A DNA stretch of 64,000 nt from Streptomyces tagetis (GCF_018069565.1 NZ_JAGPNL010000006.1:1-64000), one strand, 5' to 3'. Positions 36,469 to 45,933 are shown, counted from the stretch's first letter. The notes: a model not told the origin generated them from the sequence alone. Program-made: numbers and translations.

Positions 36469-37443
36469 GTTCGCCGCCTCCGGGTGGAGGGCGACCCAGC
36501 CCTCCCACGCGGAGACGATCATGTCCTGGACGCCGTACTTCGCCTTCCAGCCCAGCTCGGCGGCGGCGCGGTCGGAGGAGGCGACGACACGGGCCGGGTC
36601 GCCGGGGCGGCGCGGCCCGACCGTGGGCGGCAGGTCCCGGCCGGTGAGCGCGTTGATCCGGTCGATCATCTCCCGGACGGAGACGCCCTCCCCCCGGCCG
36701 ATGTTGAGGGTCAGGGCACGCCCGGGGGACGCCTCCAGCGCGCGGGCGGCGGCCACATGGGCCTCGGCCAGGTCCACCACGTGGATGTAGTCCCGTACGC
36801 AGGTGCCGTCCGGCGTGTCGTAGTCGTCGCCGAAGACGCGCGGGGCGGCGCCCTGCGTCAGCTTCTCGAAGACCATCGGGATCAGGTTGAAGACGCCCGT
36901 GTCGGCCATCCGCGGGCCCGCCGCGCCGGCCACGTTGAAGTAGCGCAGGGCCGCCGTGGACAGTCCCGTCGCCCGGCCGGTCGCCCGGACCAGCCACTCG
37001 CCGGCCAGCTTGGTCTCGCCGTAGGGCGACATCGGCACGCACGGCGTGTCCTCGGTCACCAGGTCGACGTCGGGCATGCCGTACACGGCCGCGGAGGAGG
37101 AGAAGACGAAGGACGGGACGCCGGCCCGCGTCACCGCCGTGAGCAGGACGCGCAGGCCCTCCACGTTCTCCCGGTAGTAGTGCAGCGGCAGCTCCACCGA
37201 CTCGCCGACCTGCTTCTTCGCCGCGAGGTGGACGACACCGGTGACGGCGTGGTCGGTGAGGGCGCGGGCGACGCGCTCGCCGTCGAGCACGGAGCCCACC
37301 ACCAGGGGCACGCCGTCGGGGACGCGTTCGGCGACGCCGGTGGACAGGTCGTCGTACACGACCGCGCTCTCGCCCGCCGCGGTCATCGCGCGGACGACAT
37401 GCGCCCCGATGTAGCCGGCGCCGCCGGTGATCAGCCAGGTCAT
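36463..37443 (-). CDS. galE: UDP-glucose 4-epimerase
   Basis: A 326-residue extended short-chain dehydrogenase. It shows the NAD-binding MTWLITGGAGYIGAHVVRAM, the VVHLAAKKQVGES segment typical of GalE, the catalytic serine region FVFSSSAAVYG and the YxxxK pair SPYGETKLAGEW (Tyr141, Lys145). It interconverts UDP-glucose and UDP-galactose, supplying galactosyl donors. Its place inside the wall-polymer locus suggests provision of sugar for polymer decoration. Length is normal. It is convergent with the TetR gene and lies 91 bases beyond the end of ohrR on the same strand. Confidence 0.93.
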   Translation of the reverse strand: MTWLITGGAGYIGAHVVRAMTAAGESAVVYDDLSTGVAERVPDGVPLVVGSVLDGERVARALTDHAVTGVVHLAAKKQVGESVELPLHYYRENVEGLRVLLTAVTRAGVPSFVFSSSAAVYGMPDVDLVTEDTPCVPMSPYGETKLAGEWLVRATGRATGLSTAALRYFNVAGAAGPRMADTGVFNLIPMVFEKLTQGAAPRVFGDDYDTPDGTCVRDYIHVVDLAEAHVAAARALEASPGRALTLNIGRGEGVSVREMIDRINALTGRDLPPTVGPRRPGDPARVVASSDRAAAELGWKAKYGVQDMIVSAWEGWVALHPEAANA

Positions 37444-37534
37444 TGCGGCCGTCCCCTCGTCAGTGGATCTCGCATCGTCGATGGCCCCCGGTGGTCATGG
37501 TCGGACATTCCCGCCCCCCGGACACCCGGAAAGG

Positions 37535-38005
37535 TCAGGAGGGCGCGGGCGCGGACGCCGGGCCGAAGGCGTCCAGGGCCGCCGTGAGCCGGTCCAGGCG
37601 GGCGCGCAGGTCCTGGACCTCGGCGAGGTCGAACCCGGTCGCGGCGGCGATCCGCAGCGGCACCTCGGCGGCCCGCTCGCGCAGCGCCGTCCCCGCCTCC
37701 GTCGGGCGCACCCGCACCGAGCGCTCGTCGCGCTCGCTGCGCTCCCGCACCACCAGCGCGGCCGCCTCCAGCCGCTTGAGCAGCGGCGAGAGCGTGCCGG
37801 AGTCCAGGCGCAGGTGCTCGCCCAGCTTCTTGACCGGCAGCTCGCCGTGCTCCCACAGCACCAGCATCACCAGGTACTGGGGGTAGGTGAGCCCGAGGTC
37901 CTTCAGCAGCACCCGGTACACGCCGCCGAAGGCGCGCGAGGCCGCGTTCAGGGAGAAGCAGATCTGCTGGTCGAGGCGGAGCCGGTCCGGCACGGGCGTG
38001 GTCAT
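37535..38005 (-). CDS. ohrR: MarR family organic peroxide sensor OhrR
   Basis: A 156-residue MarR-type repressor. The N-terminal LRLDQQICFSLNAASRAF contains Cys16, the position of the peroxide-sensing cysteine of OhrR. The winged helix follows, with LGEHLRLDSGTLSPLLKRLE and RDERSVRVRPTEAG. When the cysteine is oxidised by organic hydroperoxide the repressor leaves DNA and ohr is induced. It is divergent from ohr, with the operator-like palindromes between them. The ATG follows TACTCT by exactly 6 bases, so the transcript is probably leaderless. Confidence 0.93.
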   Translation of the reverse strand: MTTPVPDRLRLDQQICFSLNAASRAFGGVYRVLLKDLGLTYPQYLVMLVLWEHGELPVKKLGEHLRLDSGTLSPLLKRLEAAALVVRERSERDERSVRVRPTEAGTALRERAAEVPLRIAAATGFDLAEVQDLRARLDRLTAALDAFGPASAPAPS

Positions 38006-38011
38006 GCCCCC

Positions 38012-38017
38012 AGAGTA
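38012..38017 (-). promoter_or_regulatory. Putative -10 of ohrR (leaderless)
   Basis: On the minus strand TACTCT is followed by GGGGGC and ATG 38005. Confidence 0.5.
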
Positions 38018-38035
38018 GCTTTCCGTCCGAGATTA

Positions 38036-38060
38036 GATTGTGCACAACTTAATTGTGTGC
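38036..38060. promoter_or_regulatory. Putative OhrR operator
   Basis: Contains the perfect palindrome TTGTGCACAA (38038-38047) overlapping a second imperfect inverted repeat, GCACAACTTAATTGTGTGC (38042-38060). This AT-rich patch lies between the divergent ohrR and ohr genes, as expected for an OhrR box with the ACAATT/AATTGT character. Confidence 0.6.
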
Positions 38061-38109
38061 TCTACTCGGAGGGCCAGCAGCCGGCTCCACCACCGCAGGG
38101 ACGGATTCC

Positions 38110-38523
38110 ATGGACGCGCTCTACACCGCCGCCGCCACCGCCACACACGGCCGCGAGGGCCGTGCCGTCAGCTCCGACGGCACGCTCGACCTCCCCCTCG
38201 CCGCCCCGGTGGAGATGGGCGGCGACGGAGGCGGCACCAACCCGGAGCAGCTCTTCGCCGCCGGGTACGCGGCCTGCTTCGGCAGCGCCCTCGCCCTGGT
38301 CGGCCGCCGGGCCGGGGTCGGCCTCGCCGACGCGGCGGTCACCGCCGAGGTCGGCATCGGCCGCGAGGGCGAGGGGTTCGGGCTCGCCGTCACCCTCCGG
38401 GTGGAGCTGCCGGTGGAGGTCGACGAGGCGACCGGCCGTGATCTGGTCGGGCAGGCCCACCAGGTCTGCCCCTACTCCCGCGCCACCCGCGGCAACATCT
38501 CGGTCACGCTCGTCGTCGAGTAG
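38110..38523 (+). CDS. ohr: Organic hydroperoxide resistance protein (Ohr)
   Basis: A 137-residue thiol peroxidase of the OsmC/Ohr family that reduces organic hydroperoxides in the cytoplasm. Both catalytic cysteines are visible: AAGYAACFGSAL (Cys56) and QVCPYSRATRGNI (Cys120), the second motif being diagnostic of Ohr rather than OsmC. N-terminal MDALYTAAATATHGREGRAV is typical. ATG 38110 follows AGGGACGG. It is divergent from the ohrR repressor. Confidence 0.95.
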   Translation: MDALYTAAATATHGREGRAVSSDGTLDLPLAAPVEMGGDGGGTNPEQLFAAGYAACFGSALALVGRRAGVGLADAAVTAEVGIGREGEGFGLAVTLRVELPVEVDEATGRDLVGQAHQVCPYSRATRGNISVTLVVE

Positions 38524-38538
38524 CCGGGGCGGGCGCGC

Positions 38539-40080
38539 TCAGCCGCCGACCCGCGCCAGCACCTCGCCGGTCTCCTCGCTCCAGGCCACCACCACGGCCT
38601 CCTCGGGCACCGGCCGCCAGCGCGTCAGCAGCAGCCACCGCACGTGGTAGCGGCGGGCGACGGCCTCACGCCCTGCCCGGGTCGAGGAGGGATCGAGGTA
38701 CGCCGCCACGTCGGCCACCCGCCGCCGGCGCTCCCGCTCGTCCAGCGACGGGTCGGGCCAGGCGGGCGCCGCCAGGTTCGGCCCGTACCCGGCGATGGCG
38801 TGACCCGCGTAGTAGCCGTCGGTGATCACCACCTCGCCGGGGCCGATGTACCGCGCGGCCCAGGCGTACTGCGGCCACCGAGGCGGCTGCGCGAAGCCCG
38901 CCGGGACCACCGCCCCGGCCTGGACGGTGAGGAGACCGGCGAGCGCCCCCGCCGTCGCCGTCCAGCCCAGCGCCCGCCGCCGGCGCCCCCACGGCCGGGG
39001 CTCCGCCAGCTCCACCGCCAGCGCGAACTGGAGCGGCACCAGCGTGAGCCCGAGGATGCGCCCGTAGGTGTAGTGGCCGCTGAACCAGCCGTACGCCACC
39101 ACCGCGCACTCCAGCGCGAACATCAGCACCAGCGGGTCCCGCGCCGAGCGGCGCCCGCGCAGCCACAGCGCGGGCAGCCCCAGCAGCGCCAGCCAGAACT
39201 GCCCCGGCAGGTCCGCGTAGAGCACCCGGTGGATGCCGTCCACGCTCCCGTCGCCGGTCAGCGCGAACACGTCGAAGTACGGCCAGCACGCCGCCGTCGC
39301 CAGTGCCGCGGCGCCGGTCAGCGCCCACCGCCCGGCGATCGCGCCGCGCCACCCCCGCTGCCGGCCCGCCACCAGGGCCACCGCGCCCAGCGCCGAGGCC
39401 ACCGACGTGATCGGGTGGACCAGCAGGACCAGCCCGTACAGGACGCCGAGCCCCGCGTACCCGGTGAGCCCGCGCAGCCCGTCGGGGCCCACGTAGCGCA
39501 CCCGGCGGGCGTCGCCCGCCCGCGCCCCGGTCAGCGCCCAGGCCCAGAAGGTGAGCCCGATGGCGAAGGTCGAGGGGTAGCCCAGGTTGCCGGTCATCGA
39601 GATCAGCCCGAGGTACCCGCTCCACCAGGCCCGGTCGGTGCCCCACAGCAGCGTCATCGCGCCCAGCGCCAGCACCGGCGCCCACGGCCGGGGCGTCAGC
39701 ACGCGCGCGAAGCGGCCGAGCCCGGTCAGCAGCACCAGCAGGTTCAGCGGACCGGCGAGCCGCACCACCTCCCAGCCGCCCAGCCCGGTCAGCCGGGCGA
39801 ACGCGCCCTCGGCGACGGCGTACGGCGAGTAGTACGCGCTGCCCGCGCCCGGCAGGTCCGCCATCGGGTGCCGGGGGTGGAGGAGGGATGCCTTCAGCCG
39901 CTCCACCACGGCGGCGTGCTGGCCCGCGTCACAGCAGAGCGGCACCCGCCAGTACGCGAGGGACATCACGAGGAAGAAGAGGAACCCGGCCACCTGGTAC
40001 GGGGTGGGACGCCAGGAGCGGCCCCCGCGCAGCGCCGAGGCGCCGCGCACGGACTGCCGGGTGAGGACGCCGGCGCTCAC
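38539..40080 (-). CDS. Polytopic GT-C-like membrane protein
   Basis: A 513-residue integral membrane protein with about ten TM helices, paralogous to the gene at 28136: shared H-A-A-x-V-E-R-L (CDAGQHAAVVERLKASLLHP), a YYSP loop (AYYSPYAVAEG) and VLYADLPGQFWLALLGLPAL matching ALYRDLLGRYWLVLLG. The first loop after TM1 carries the acidic residue expected of GT-C transferases. A soluble C-terminal domain of ~110 residues is extracytoplasmic. It is the last gene of the second wall-polymer block. The GTG at 40080 lacks a recognisable Shine-Dalgarno sequence, so the start is less certain; in-frame GTG codons occur further in. Confidence 0.72.
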   Translation of the reverse strand: MSAGVLTRQSVRGASALRGGRSWRPTPYQVAGFLFFLVMSLAYWRVPLCCDAGQHAAVVERLKASLLHPRHPMADLPGAGSAYYSPYAVAEGAFARLTGLGGWEVVRLAGPLNLLVLLTGLGRFARVLTPRPWAPVLALGAMTLLWGTDRAWWSGYLGLISMTGNLGYPSTFAIGLTFWAWALTGARAGDARRVRYVGPDGLRGLTGYAGLGVLYGLVLLVHPITSVASALGAVALVAGRQRGWRGAIAGRWALTGAAALATAACWPYFDVFALTGDGSVDGIHRVLYADLPGQFWLALLGLPALWLRGRRSARDPLVLMFALECAVVAYGWFSGHYTYGRILGLTLVPLQFALAVELAEPRPWGRRRRALGWTATAGALAGLLTVQAGAVVPAGFAQPPRWPQYAWAARYIGPGEVVITDGYYAGHAIAGYGPNLAAPAWPDPSLDERERRRRVADVAAYLDPSSTRAGREAVARRYHVRWLLLTRWRPVPEEAVVVAWSEETGEVLARVGG

Positions 40081-40108
40081 AGGATGATCGAGGGTGGGGA
40101 CATGCGGG

Positions 40109-40138
40109 ACATTTGGCGTATGTTCCCGATGCCGTCAA
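40109..40138 (-). promoter_or_regulatory. Candidate promoter of the GT-C-like gene at 38539
   Basis: On the minus strand TTGACG (40138-40133), an 18-base spacer and AAATGT (40114-40109) resemble a housekeeping promoter. Confidence 0.35.
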
Positions 40139-40221
40139 CGACATGACGTCAGATCACCTGATCGGGTGAGAGGGCGTGCCGAAGGAAGGACGACCGCCCC
40201 GGGACCTCCGGGGCGCCCGCG

Positions 40222-41499
40222 TCACCCGGTCGCCGGGGCCCGGTCCGGACGGCCCTGCTCCGGCAGCGGCACCCGCGCGCGGACCACCGGCTCCAGCAGC
40301 AGCGGCAGCCCCACCACCGGCAGCAGCCAGGCCAGCACGATCAGCCGCTCGCCCCAGATGTTGATGTCCGGGTGGCCGGCCTGGGTGAGCACCCCGGTGA
40401 ACGCCGCCGCGACGACGAACACGCCGACGCTCCCGCCCCGCCGCAGCGCGCCCCACGCCCCGGCGCCCAGGGCCGCCACGAACAGCGGCTGCCACGCCTG
40501 CCGGCGCAGCCACTCCACCCAGAAATTGCCCTGCAACCGCCAGAAATCCGGCCAGGGGTGCTCGCGGTCCGGCAGGGCGAAGTGGTTGGTCAGCAGGTCC
40601 TGGAGGCTGTCCATCTCCGAGGGGTAGTGCAGCAGCCGGGTCAGCGCCATGGTGAACAGCACCCCGGCCGCCCCCACAGCCCCGAGGGCGAGGACGTCCC
40701 GGTCCGGCGCCCGGCCCCGCGCGCGCCGCCGCAGGGAGATCAGCACGGCCGCCGCCGCCAGGCACAGCCCCAGGAACAGCGCCTGGGAGTGCTTGACGGC
40801 GAACAGCGCGGGCAGCGACACGCCGACCAGCAGCAGTCCGGCCCGCCGCCGCCCGGCCCGCAGCACCAGGGCGCACCCCCACACCGCGGCCAGGGTCAGC
40901 GCCATCAGCAGGCCCTCGGTCATCGGGCGCATCGCCGTCGTCCCGCTCGGCAGCACGTAGTACAGCGCCTGCCCGGCCAGCGCCAGGGGCACCGGCACGG
41001 CCAGGGTGCGCAGGATCAGGAAGACGAGGACACCGCCCGCCACCGTGATCGCCACGCTCGCCGCCCACACCCCCCACGTCACGCCGAACACGGCGATGAA
41101 CGGCACCAGGACCACCGGGTACCCGGGCCGCACCTCGAAGATCCGCATGAAGCGCTCCGACATGTACGGCACCGTGTGCCCGGCGGTCTGACCGGCCGCC
41201 AGCCGCGGCTCCACCTGGCGCCACTCCCGCTCCCGGCACGTGTCCGCCACCCGCCGGGTGGGGTCGGCCCGGTGGAAGCGGACCACGTCCACGCTCTGGT
41301 CGCGCCGGGCCACCGACGCCTTGCCCGCGCAGACGTAGTCGATGGTGGCCGAGGCCGCCCCCCGCTTGCTCTCCCCGCTCAGGCTCAGGGCGTACGAGAG
41401 GTAGTTGCGGGTGTCGGGAGTGTCCCGGCCGGTGACGTTCGCCAGTTGGAGCACGGCGAACAGCGCGGCCAGGACCAGCACCCAGGTGCGCGGCCTCAC
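40222..41499 (-). CDS. Polytopic membrane protein, probable glycosyltransferase
   Basis: A 425-residue membrane protein with about nine TM helices. After the first TM comes an extracytoplasmic loop of ~110 residues holding two cysteines (YVCAGKA, ADTCRER) that may form a disulfide, and R-P-G-Y-P-V (FEVRPGYPVVLVPF), reminiscent of mannosyltransferase-like GT-C proteins. The GTG start at 41499 overlaps the stop of the TagF-like gene by four bases (GTGA), so it is translated with it; the longer frame upstream is a shadow of that gene. A role in adding sugars to a wall polymer is inferred from context only. Confidence 0.7.
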   Translation of the reverse strand: MRPRTWVLVLAALFAVLQLANVTGRDTPDTRNYLSYALSLSGESKRGAASATIDYVCAGKASVARRDQSVDVVRFHRADPTRRVADTCREREWRQVEPRLAAGQTAGHTVPYMSERFMRIFEVRPGYPVVLVPFIAVFGVTWGVWAASVAITVAGGVLVFLILRTLAVPVPLALAGQALYYVLPSGTTAMRPMTEGLLMALTLAAVWGCALVLRAGRRRAGLLLVGVSLPALFAVKHSQALFLGLCLAAAAVLISLRRRARGRAPDRDVLALGAVGAAGVLFTMALTRLLHYPSEMDSLQDLLTNHFALPDREHPWPDFWRLQGNFWVEWLRRQAWQPLFVAALGAGAWGALRRGGSVGVFVVAAAFTGVLTQAGHPDINIWGERLIVLAWLLPVVGLPLLLEPVVRARVPLPEQGRPDRAPATG

Positions 41500-43718
41500 G
41501 AAGAGGCGAGCAGGTCGTGGTCGGCGGGCACGGAACGGGCCACGGGCACCGAGACCGAGGGGGCGGGCATCGACTCGCCCAGCAGCAGCGTGCGTACCAC
41601 GCGCTCGGCGGCCCGGCCGTCGTCGAACTCGCAGAACCGCTCCCGGAACGCCGACCGCAGCCGCTGCGACTCCGCGTCCCGCCAGCTCCCCGAGGCCAGC
41701 ACCTCGGACAGCTCCTGCTCGGTCCGGGTCACCGGGCCCGGCGACTCGGCGGTGATGTCGAAGTAGGCGCCCCGGCTCGCCGTGTAGGCGCCCCAGTCGT
41801 CGGCGTGGATCACGATCGGCCGGTCCAGCAGCGCGTAGTCGAACATCAGGGCCGAGTAGTCGGTCACCAGGACGTCCGAGGCGAGCATCAGGTCCTCGAC
41901 GTACGGCTCGTCCGTCGCGTCGATCAGCACGCCCCGGCGGTGCAGATCGGCCAGGCCCATGCCGCGGGCCGGGCCCGTGGCGAGCGAGGGGTGCAGCCGG
42001 ACCACCAGCGTGTGGTCCTCGCCGAGGCCGGCGGCGAGCTTCGCCAGGTCGACCCGGTCGACGTGGCCGCCGCGCCGGTACTCGCGTCGGGTCGGCGCGT
42101 ACAGGACGACCGTCCGCCCGGCCTCGACACCGAGCCGCTCGCGCACCTCGGCGCCCTCCTGCGCACCCGCGTTGACCAGCCGGTCGTTGCGCGGGCTGCC
42201 GGTGCGCGCGGAGGTGAACCCGCACGGGTAGGCGCGCTCCCACACCAGCTCCGAGTGCCGGTTGGCGACCAGGCTGTAGTCCCAGCGGTCGGCGCGGCGC
42301 AGCATCTGCGGCACGTCCACCCGGTGCCGGGCGCCCGGCTTGCCCTGGAGGTCGGCGCCCATGTACTTGAGCGGGGTGCCCTGGTGGGTGTGGATGTGCA
42401 CGCTGCCGGGGCGCTTGACCAGGCTGTTGGGCCAGTTGACGTTGTTGACGAAGAACGTGGCCCGCTCCGTCACCCGGCGGTAGGCCGAACTGCCCAGCAG
42501 CACGTGCTCGGTGCCGGGCGGCAGCAGCTCCGCCTCCTGCGCGCTGCGCACCACCCACACACCGCGCAACCGCGGGGCGATCTCCTTGGCCTTGTGGTAG
42601 ATCGCGGCCGGGTCGCCGAGGACGCCGCGGTGGCGGAACGCCGAGTACACGACGAGGTCCGGGTCGAGCGGACGGCGGTTGTTCACCGCGGCCCGGACCC
42701 GGCCGACCCGCCGGATCGCCGCCGTACGGGTCTTCTTGGCCCGCCGCACCATCGTCTTCCTGGTCTGCGCCGAGCGGCGGCCGAGCCGGTAGGAGGCCCA
42801 GCTCCCCTCCAGGACCCGCAACTCGGGCGGGACCGTCGCGCCCTCGGGCCGGCGGTCGCGGAACATCTCCGCGGTGCGCTGGAAGAACTCGGCCTTGTCC
42901 GACGGCGGCAGCCGGTCCGGCTTGGCCAGGATGTCGAGGCAGTGCTCGCCCATCTTGGCGTGCAGGAACGGCCGCCAGTGCGTCAGGTGCGGGCGCTCGT
43001 CGAGGAACGCGAAGACCCGGTCGTACTGGTCGTGCACGTCGAAGTGCTTGCGGCTGGTGGTGGAGAGGATGTTGCCCTGGCGGCGCTGCCGGTAGTACAG
43101 GCAGATGCGGTCCAGGGTGGCGATCCGCTCGGCGCTGAACATCACCGGGAAGGTCCACGGCGTGTCCTCGTAGTAGCCGGGCGGGAAGGCGAAGCCCTCG
43201 CGCTCGACGAAGTCGCGCCGGTAGACCTTGTTCCAGACCACCATGAGGAGGTCCATGATCTCCGGGTGCTCGGCGGCCGTGAACGTTTCGCCCGCGGTCT
43301 CCGCGAGGACCCGGGCGAGCGCGTTGCGCCGGGTCCCGCCCCACCAGTAGGTGCGCGCGTAGTCGAAGACCAGCACGTCCGGGTCGTCCGCCTCGTCGAG
43401 CCGGTCGGCCATGGCGGCGAGCGCGCCCGGGGTCAGCGTGTCGTCGCTGTCCAGGAAGAACAGGTAGTCGCCGGTGGCGAGCGGCATGCCCGCGTTGCGG
43501 GCCCGGCCCAGGCCGACGTTCTCCTCCAGGTGCAGCACGCGCAGCCGGTCGTCGCGGGCCGCGTACTCGTCCAGGATCGCGCCGCAGCCGTCGGGCGAGC
43601 AGTCGTTGACGGCGATGACCTCGATGTCCCGGTAGGACTGGCCGAGGACCGAGTCGAGGCACTCGCGCAGGAAGCCCTGCACCTTGAAGCAGGGGAGGAT
43701 GATGCTGAAGCGGGGCAC
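41496..43718 (-). CDS. Bifunctional GT2 / TagF-like glycerophosphotransferase (paralogue 2)
   Basis: A 740-residue two-domain protein. The N-terminal GT-A domain (residues 1-240) starts MPRFSIILPCFKVQGFLREC, with VNDCSPDGCGAILDEY and an intact YLFFLDSDDTLTPG metal site. The C-terminal TagF-like half (about 360-715) has LVVRLHPS and LVTDYSALMFDYALLDRPIV. Its first histidine motif reads THQGTPLKYMG, with Gln where TagF and paralogues 1 and 3 have the catalytic His before Gly; the histidine is one position earlier. It starts 7 bases after paralogue 3 and overlaps the membrane-protein gene downstream. It probably makes a glycosyl/glycerol-phosphate wall polymer. Confidence 0.87.
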   Translation of the reverse strand: MPRFSIILPCFKVQGFLRECLDSVLGQSYRDIEVIAVNDCSPDGCGAILDEYAARDDRLRVLHLEENVGLGRARNAGMPLATGDYLFFLDSDDTLTPGALAAMADRLDEADDPDVLVFDYARTYWWGGTRRNALARVLAETAGETFTAAEHPEIMDLLMVVWNKVYRRDFVEREGFAFPPGYYEDTPWTFPVMFSAERIATLDRICLYYRQRRQGNILSTTSRKHFDVHDQYDRVFAFLDERPHLTHWRPFLHAKMGEHCLDILAKPDRLPPSDKAEFFQRTAEMFRDRRPEGATVPPELRVLEGSWASYRLGRRSAQTRKTMVRRAKKTRTAAIRRVGRVRAAVNNRRPLDPDLVVYSAFRHRGVLGDPAAIYHKAKEIAPRLRGVWVVRSAQEAELLPPGTEHVLLGSSAYRRVTERATFFVNNVNWPNSLVKRPGSVHIHTHQGTPLKYMGADLQGKPGARHRVDVPQMLRRADRWDYSLVANRHSELVWERAYPCGFTSARTGSPRNDRLVNAGAQEGAEVRERLGVEAGRTVVLYAPTRREYRRGGHVDRVDLAKLAAGLGEDHTLVVRLHPSLATGPARGMGLADLHRRGVLIDATDEPYVEDLMLASDVLVTDYSALMFDYALLDRPIVIHADDWGAYTASRGAYFDITAESPGPVTRTEQELSEVLASGSWRDAESQRLRSAFRERFCEFDDGRAAERVVRTLLLGESMPAPSVSVPVARSVPADHDLLASS

Positions 43719-43725
43719 TGCGGGG

Positions 43726-45933
43726 TCAGCTCCTAACGAGGGTGGCGGCGGCGGGGGCCGGGACGCGGTCGGCGAGCGGGATCACGGGCGGGATCGCCTC
43801 CGGCGGCTCGCCGAGCAGCACCCGGCGCACGACGCGCTCGGCGGCGTGCCCGTCGTCGAACTCGCAGAACCGTTCCCGGAAGGCCGCCCGCAGGGCCGTC
43901 GCCCCGGCGTCCGTGTACGAGCCGTCGGCGAAGACCCGGGCCAGCTCCTCGGGGGTGCGCGCCACCCGGCCGGGCGGCGCCTCCATCAGGTCGAAGTAGA
44001 CGCCGCGCGTCTCCCGGTAGATCTCCCAGTCGTCGGCGTAGACGACGATCGGCCGGTCGAGGTTGGCGTAGTCGAACATGATCGACGAATAGTCGGTGAT
44101 CAGCGCGTCGGCGGCCAGGCACACGTCCTCGGAGGAGCGGTGCGAGGTGACGTCGATGATCCGGCCGCTGCTGCGGGCCCCGCCCCGGTCGTAGAAGTAG
44201 TGGGCGCGCAGCAGCACCACCACGTCCTCGCCGGCCGCCTCGCAGAACGCCTCCAGGTCCAGCGCGCCCGCGCCGAACCCGGTCTCGTAGTCGCGGTGCG
44301 TGGGCGCGTACAGGACGGCCGTCTTGCCCTCCGGCACGCCCAGTTCGCGGCGCACGCGGGCCACGTCCTCGGCGGTCGCCGTGTAGTAGACGTCGTTGCG
44401 CGGGTAGCCGTACTCCAGGTGCTCGTAGGAGCCGGGGAAGGCGCGCTCCCACATCTGGGTGGAGTGGCTGTTGGAGGAGAGGTTGTAGTCCCAGCGGTCC
44501 ACGCGGCCCAGCAGCTTGCCGAAGCTGCCGCTGTTCGCGGCCACCACCGGGTACGTCGACTGGTCCACGCCCATCGTCTTCAGCGGCGTGCCGTGCTGCG
44601 TCTGCACGTGGACGCTGCCGGGCCGCTTGACGACGTCCTCGGCGAAGTTGGCGTTGTTGACCAGGTACGTGGCGCGGGCCAGCACCTCCCAGTAGCGGGC
44701 GCTGCCGATGACGGCGAAGTCGACGCCCTCGGGCATGGTGTGCGCCTGGTCGGCCTCGACCAGGAACACCGAGCGCAGGTGCGGGGCGAGTTCCTTGGCC
44801 TTGGCGTGGATCGCGGCCGGGTTGCAGGCGTAGCCGCGGCCCCAGTAGGCGCAGTACACGGCGAGGTCCGGGTCCAGCGGGCGGCGCAGGTGGCGGCGGT
44901 AGGCCATGGTGGTGCGCAGCCCCCGCGGGCGCGGCAGCAGGTCGCGGGCGCCGCCCTCGTCCTCGGCGCCGCCGGCGCGCAGCGCGCGGAAGGCGGTGTA
45001 CGAGCCGGAGGCCAGCATCCGGTACTGCGAGCCGGTCCGGCCGGCCGGCGGGCGGAAACCGGCGGGGCGGTGGCGCCGGTAGAGGCGGCTCGCCCGGTGG
45101 AAGAAGGCCCGGCGTCCGCCGGTCAGCAGCTTCGGGTGGGCGGCCGTGCGCAGGATCTCCGCGAAGAGCTGCTCGAACAGCGGCCGGCGCCGCTCCTCCG
45201 GCAGCCCCTTCTCGGCGGCGTGCGCGAGCGCCAGCTCGGCCTGGTCCAGCAGCTCGGCGTGGTGCTCGCCGGGCTGCTCCAGCCGGCTGCCCTGCCGCCG
45301 CTCCTGGTGGCGGACCACCACGGAGCGCAGGACGGCCACCCGCTCGGCCTCCGCGGCGACCCGCGCGCCGAAGCCGACGTCCGTGAAGTGCCCGTCGGGG
45401 AAGACCAGGCCGCGTTCGTCGAGGAAGGCACGGCGGTGGACCGCGCTCCAGGCGGGCAGCGTCACGCCGGTCAGCCGCGGCGCCCGGTCCGGGGTGAAGG
45501 CCCCCTCCGGTGCCTCGGCGAGCAGGGCCGCCGCCGGATTGACCGGATCGCCCTCCCACCAGGGCACCCGCTCGTACTCCGTATAGAGGACGTCGACGCC
45601 GCCGGTGTCGGCGAGTCGTGCCTCCACCGCGGCGAGCGCGCCCGGGGCCAGCGTGTCGTCCCCGTCGAGGAAGAGCAGGTACGCCCCCTGGGCCGCGCCC
45701 GCCCCGGCGTTGCGCGCCCCGGCCAGCCCGGCCGACGGCGGGGAGTGCACGGGCCTCACCCGTGAGTCCCGCCCGGCGAGGCCGGCGGCGACGTCCGCCG
45801 CGGCGCTGTCCGGCCCGTCGCAGACCGGGATCAGCTCGAAGTCCGCGAAGGACTGGGCTAGGACGGAATCCAACGCCTGGGACAGCCGGCCCGCGACCCC
45901 ATGGGACGGAACGACGATGCTGAAGCGGGGCAT
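43726..45933 (-). CDS. Bifunctional GT2 / TagF-like glycerophosphotransferase (paralogue 3)
   Basis: A 735-residue protein with the same architecture as paralogue 2 and no obvious motif loss. The GT-A domain starts MPRFSIVVPSHGVAGRLSQA and has YLLFLDGDDTLAPG; the TagF-like half shows TQHGTPLKTMG, VLLRAHYFYDRGG, LITDYSSIMFDYANLDRPIV and the shared C-terminal FRERFCEFDDGHAAERVVRR. It is therefore the best candidate for a fully active polymerase here. I chose ATG 45933, which matches the N-terminus of paralogue 2 and has GAAAGAG upstream; the open frame extends another 29 codons. It is the first gene of a run with paralogue 2 and the membrane protein. Confidence 0.87.
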   Translation of the reverse strand: MPRFSIVVPSHGVAGRLSQALDSVLAQSFADFELIPVCDGPDSAAADVAAGLAGRDSRVRPVHSPPSAGLAGARNAGAGAAQGAYLLFLDGDDTLAPGALAAVEARLADTGGVDVLYTEYERVPWWEGDPVNPAAALLAEAPEGAFTPDRAPRLTGVTLPAWSAVHRRAFLDERGLVFPDGHFTDVGFGARVAAEAERVAVLRSVVVRHQERRQGSRLEQPGEHHAELLDQAELALAHAAEKGLPEERRRPLFEQLFAEILRTAAHPKLLTGGRRAFFHRASRLYRRHRPAGFRPPAGRTGSQYRMLASGSYTAFRALRAGGAEDEGGARDLLPRPRGLRTTMAYRRHLRRPLDPDLAVYCAYWGRGYACNPAAIHAKAKELAPHLRSVFLVEADQAHTMPEGVDFAVIGSARYWEVLARATYLVNNANFAEDVVKRPGSVHVQTQHGTPLKTMGVDQSTYPVVAANSGSFGKLLGRVDRWDYNLSSNSHSTQMWERAFPGSYEHLEYGYPRNDVYYTATAEDVARVRRELGVPEGKTAVLYAPTHRDYETGFGAGALDLEAFCEAAGEDVVVLLRAHYFYDRGGARSSGRIIDVTSHRSSEDVCLAADALITDYSSIMFDYANLDRPIVVYADDWEIYRETRGVYFDLMEAPPGRVARTPEELARVFADGSYTDAGATALRAAFRERFCEFDDGHAAERVVRRVLLGEPPEAIPPVIPLADRVPAPAAATLVRS

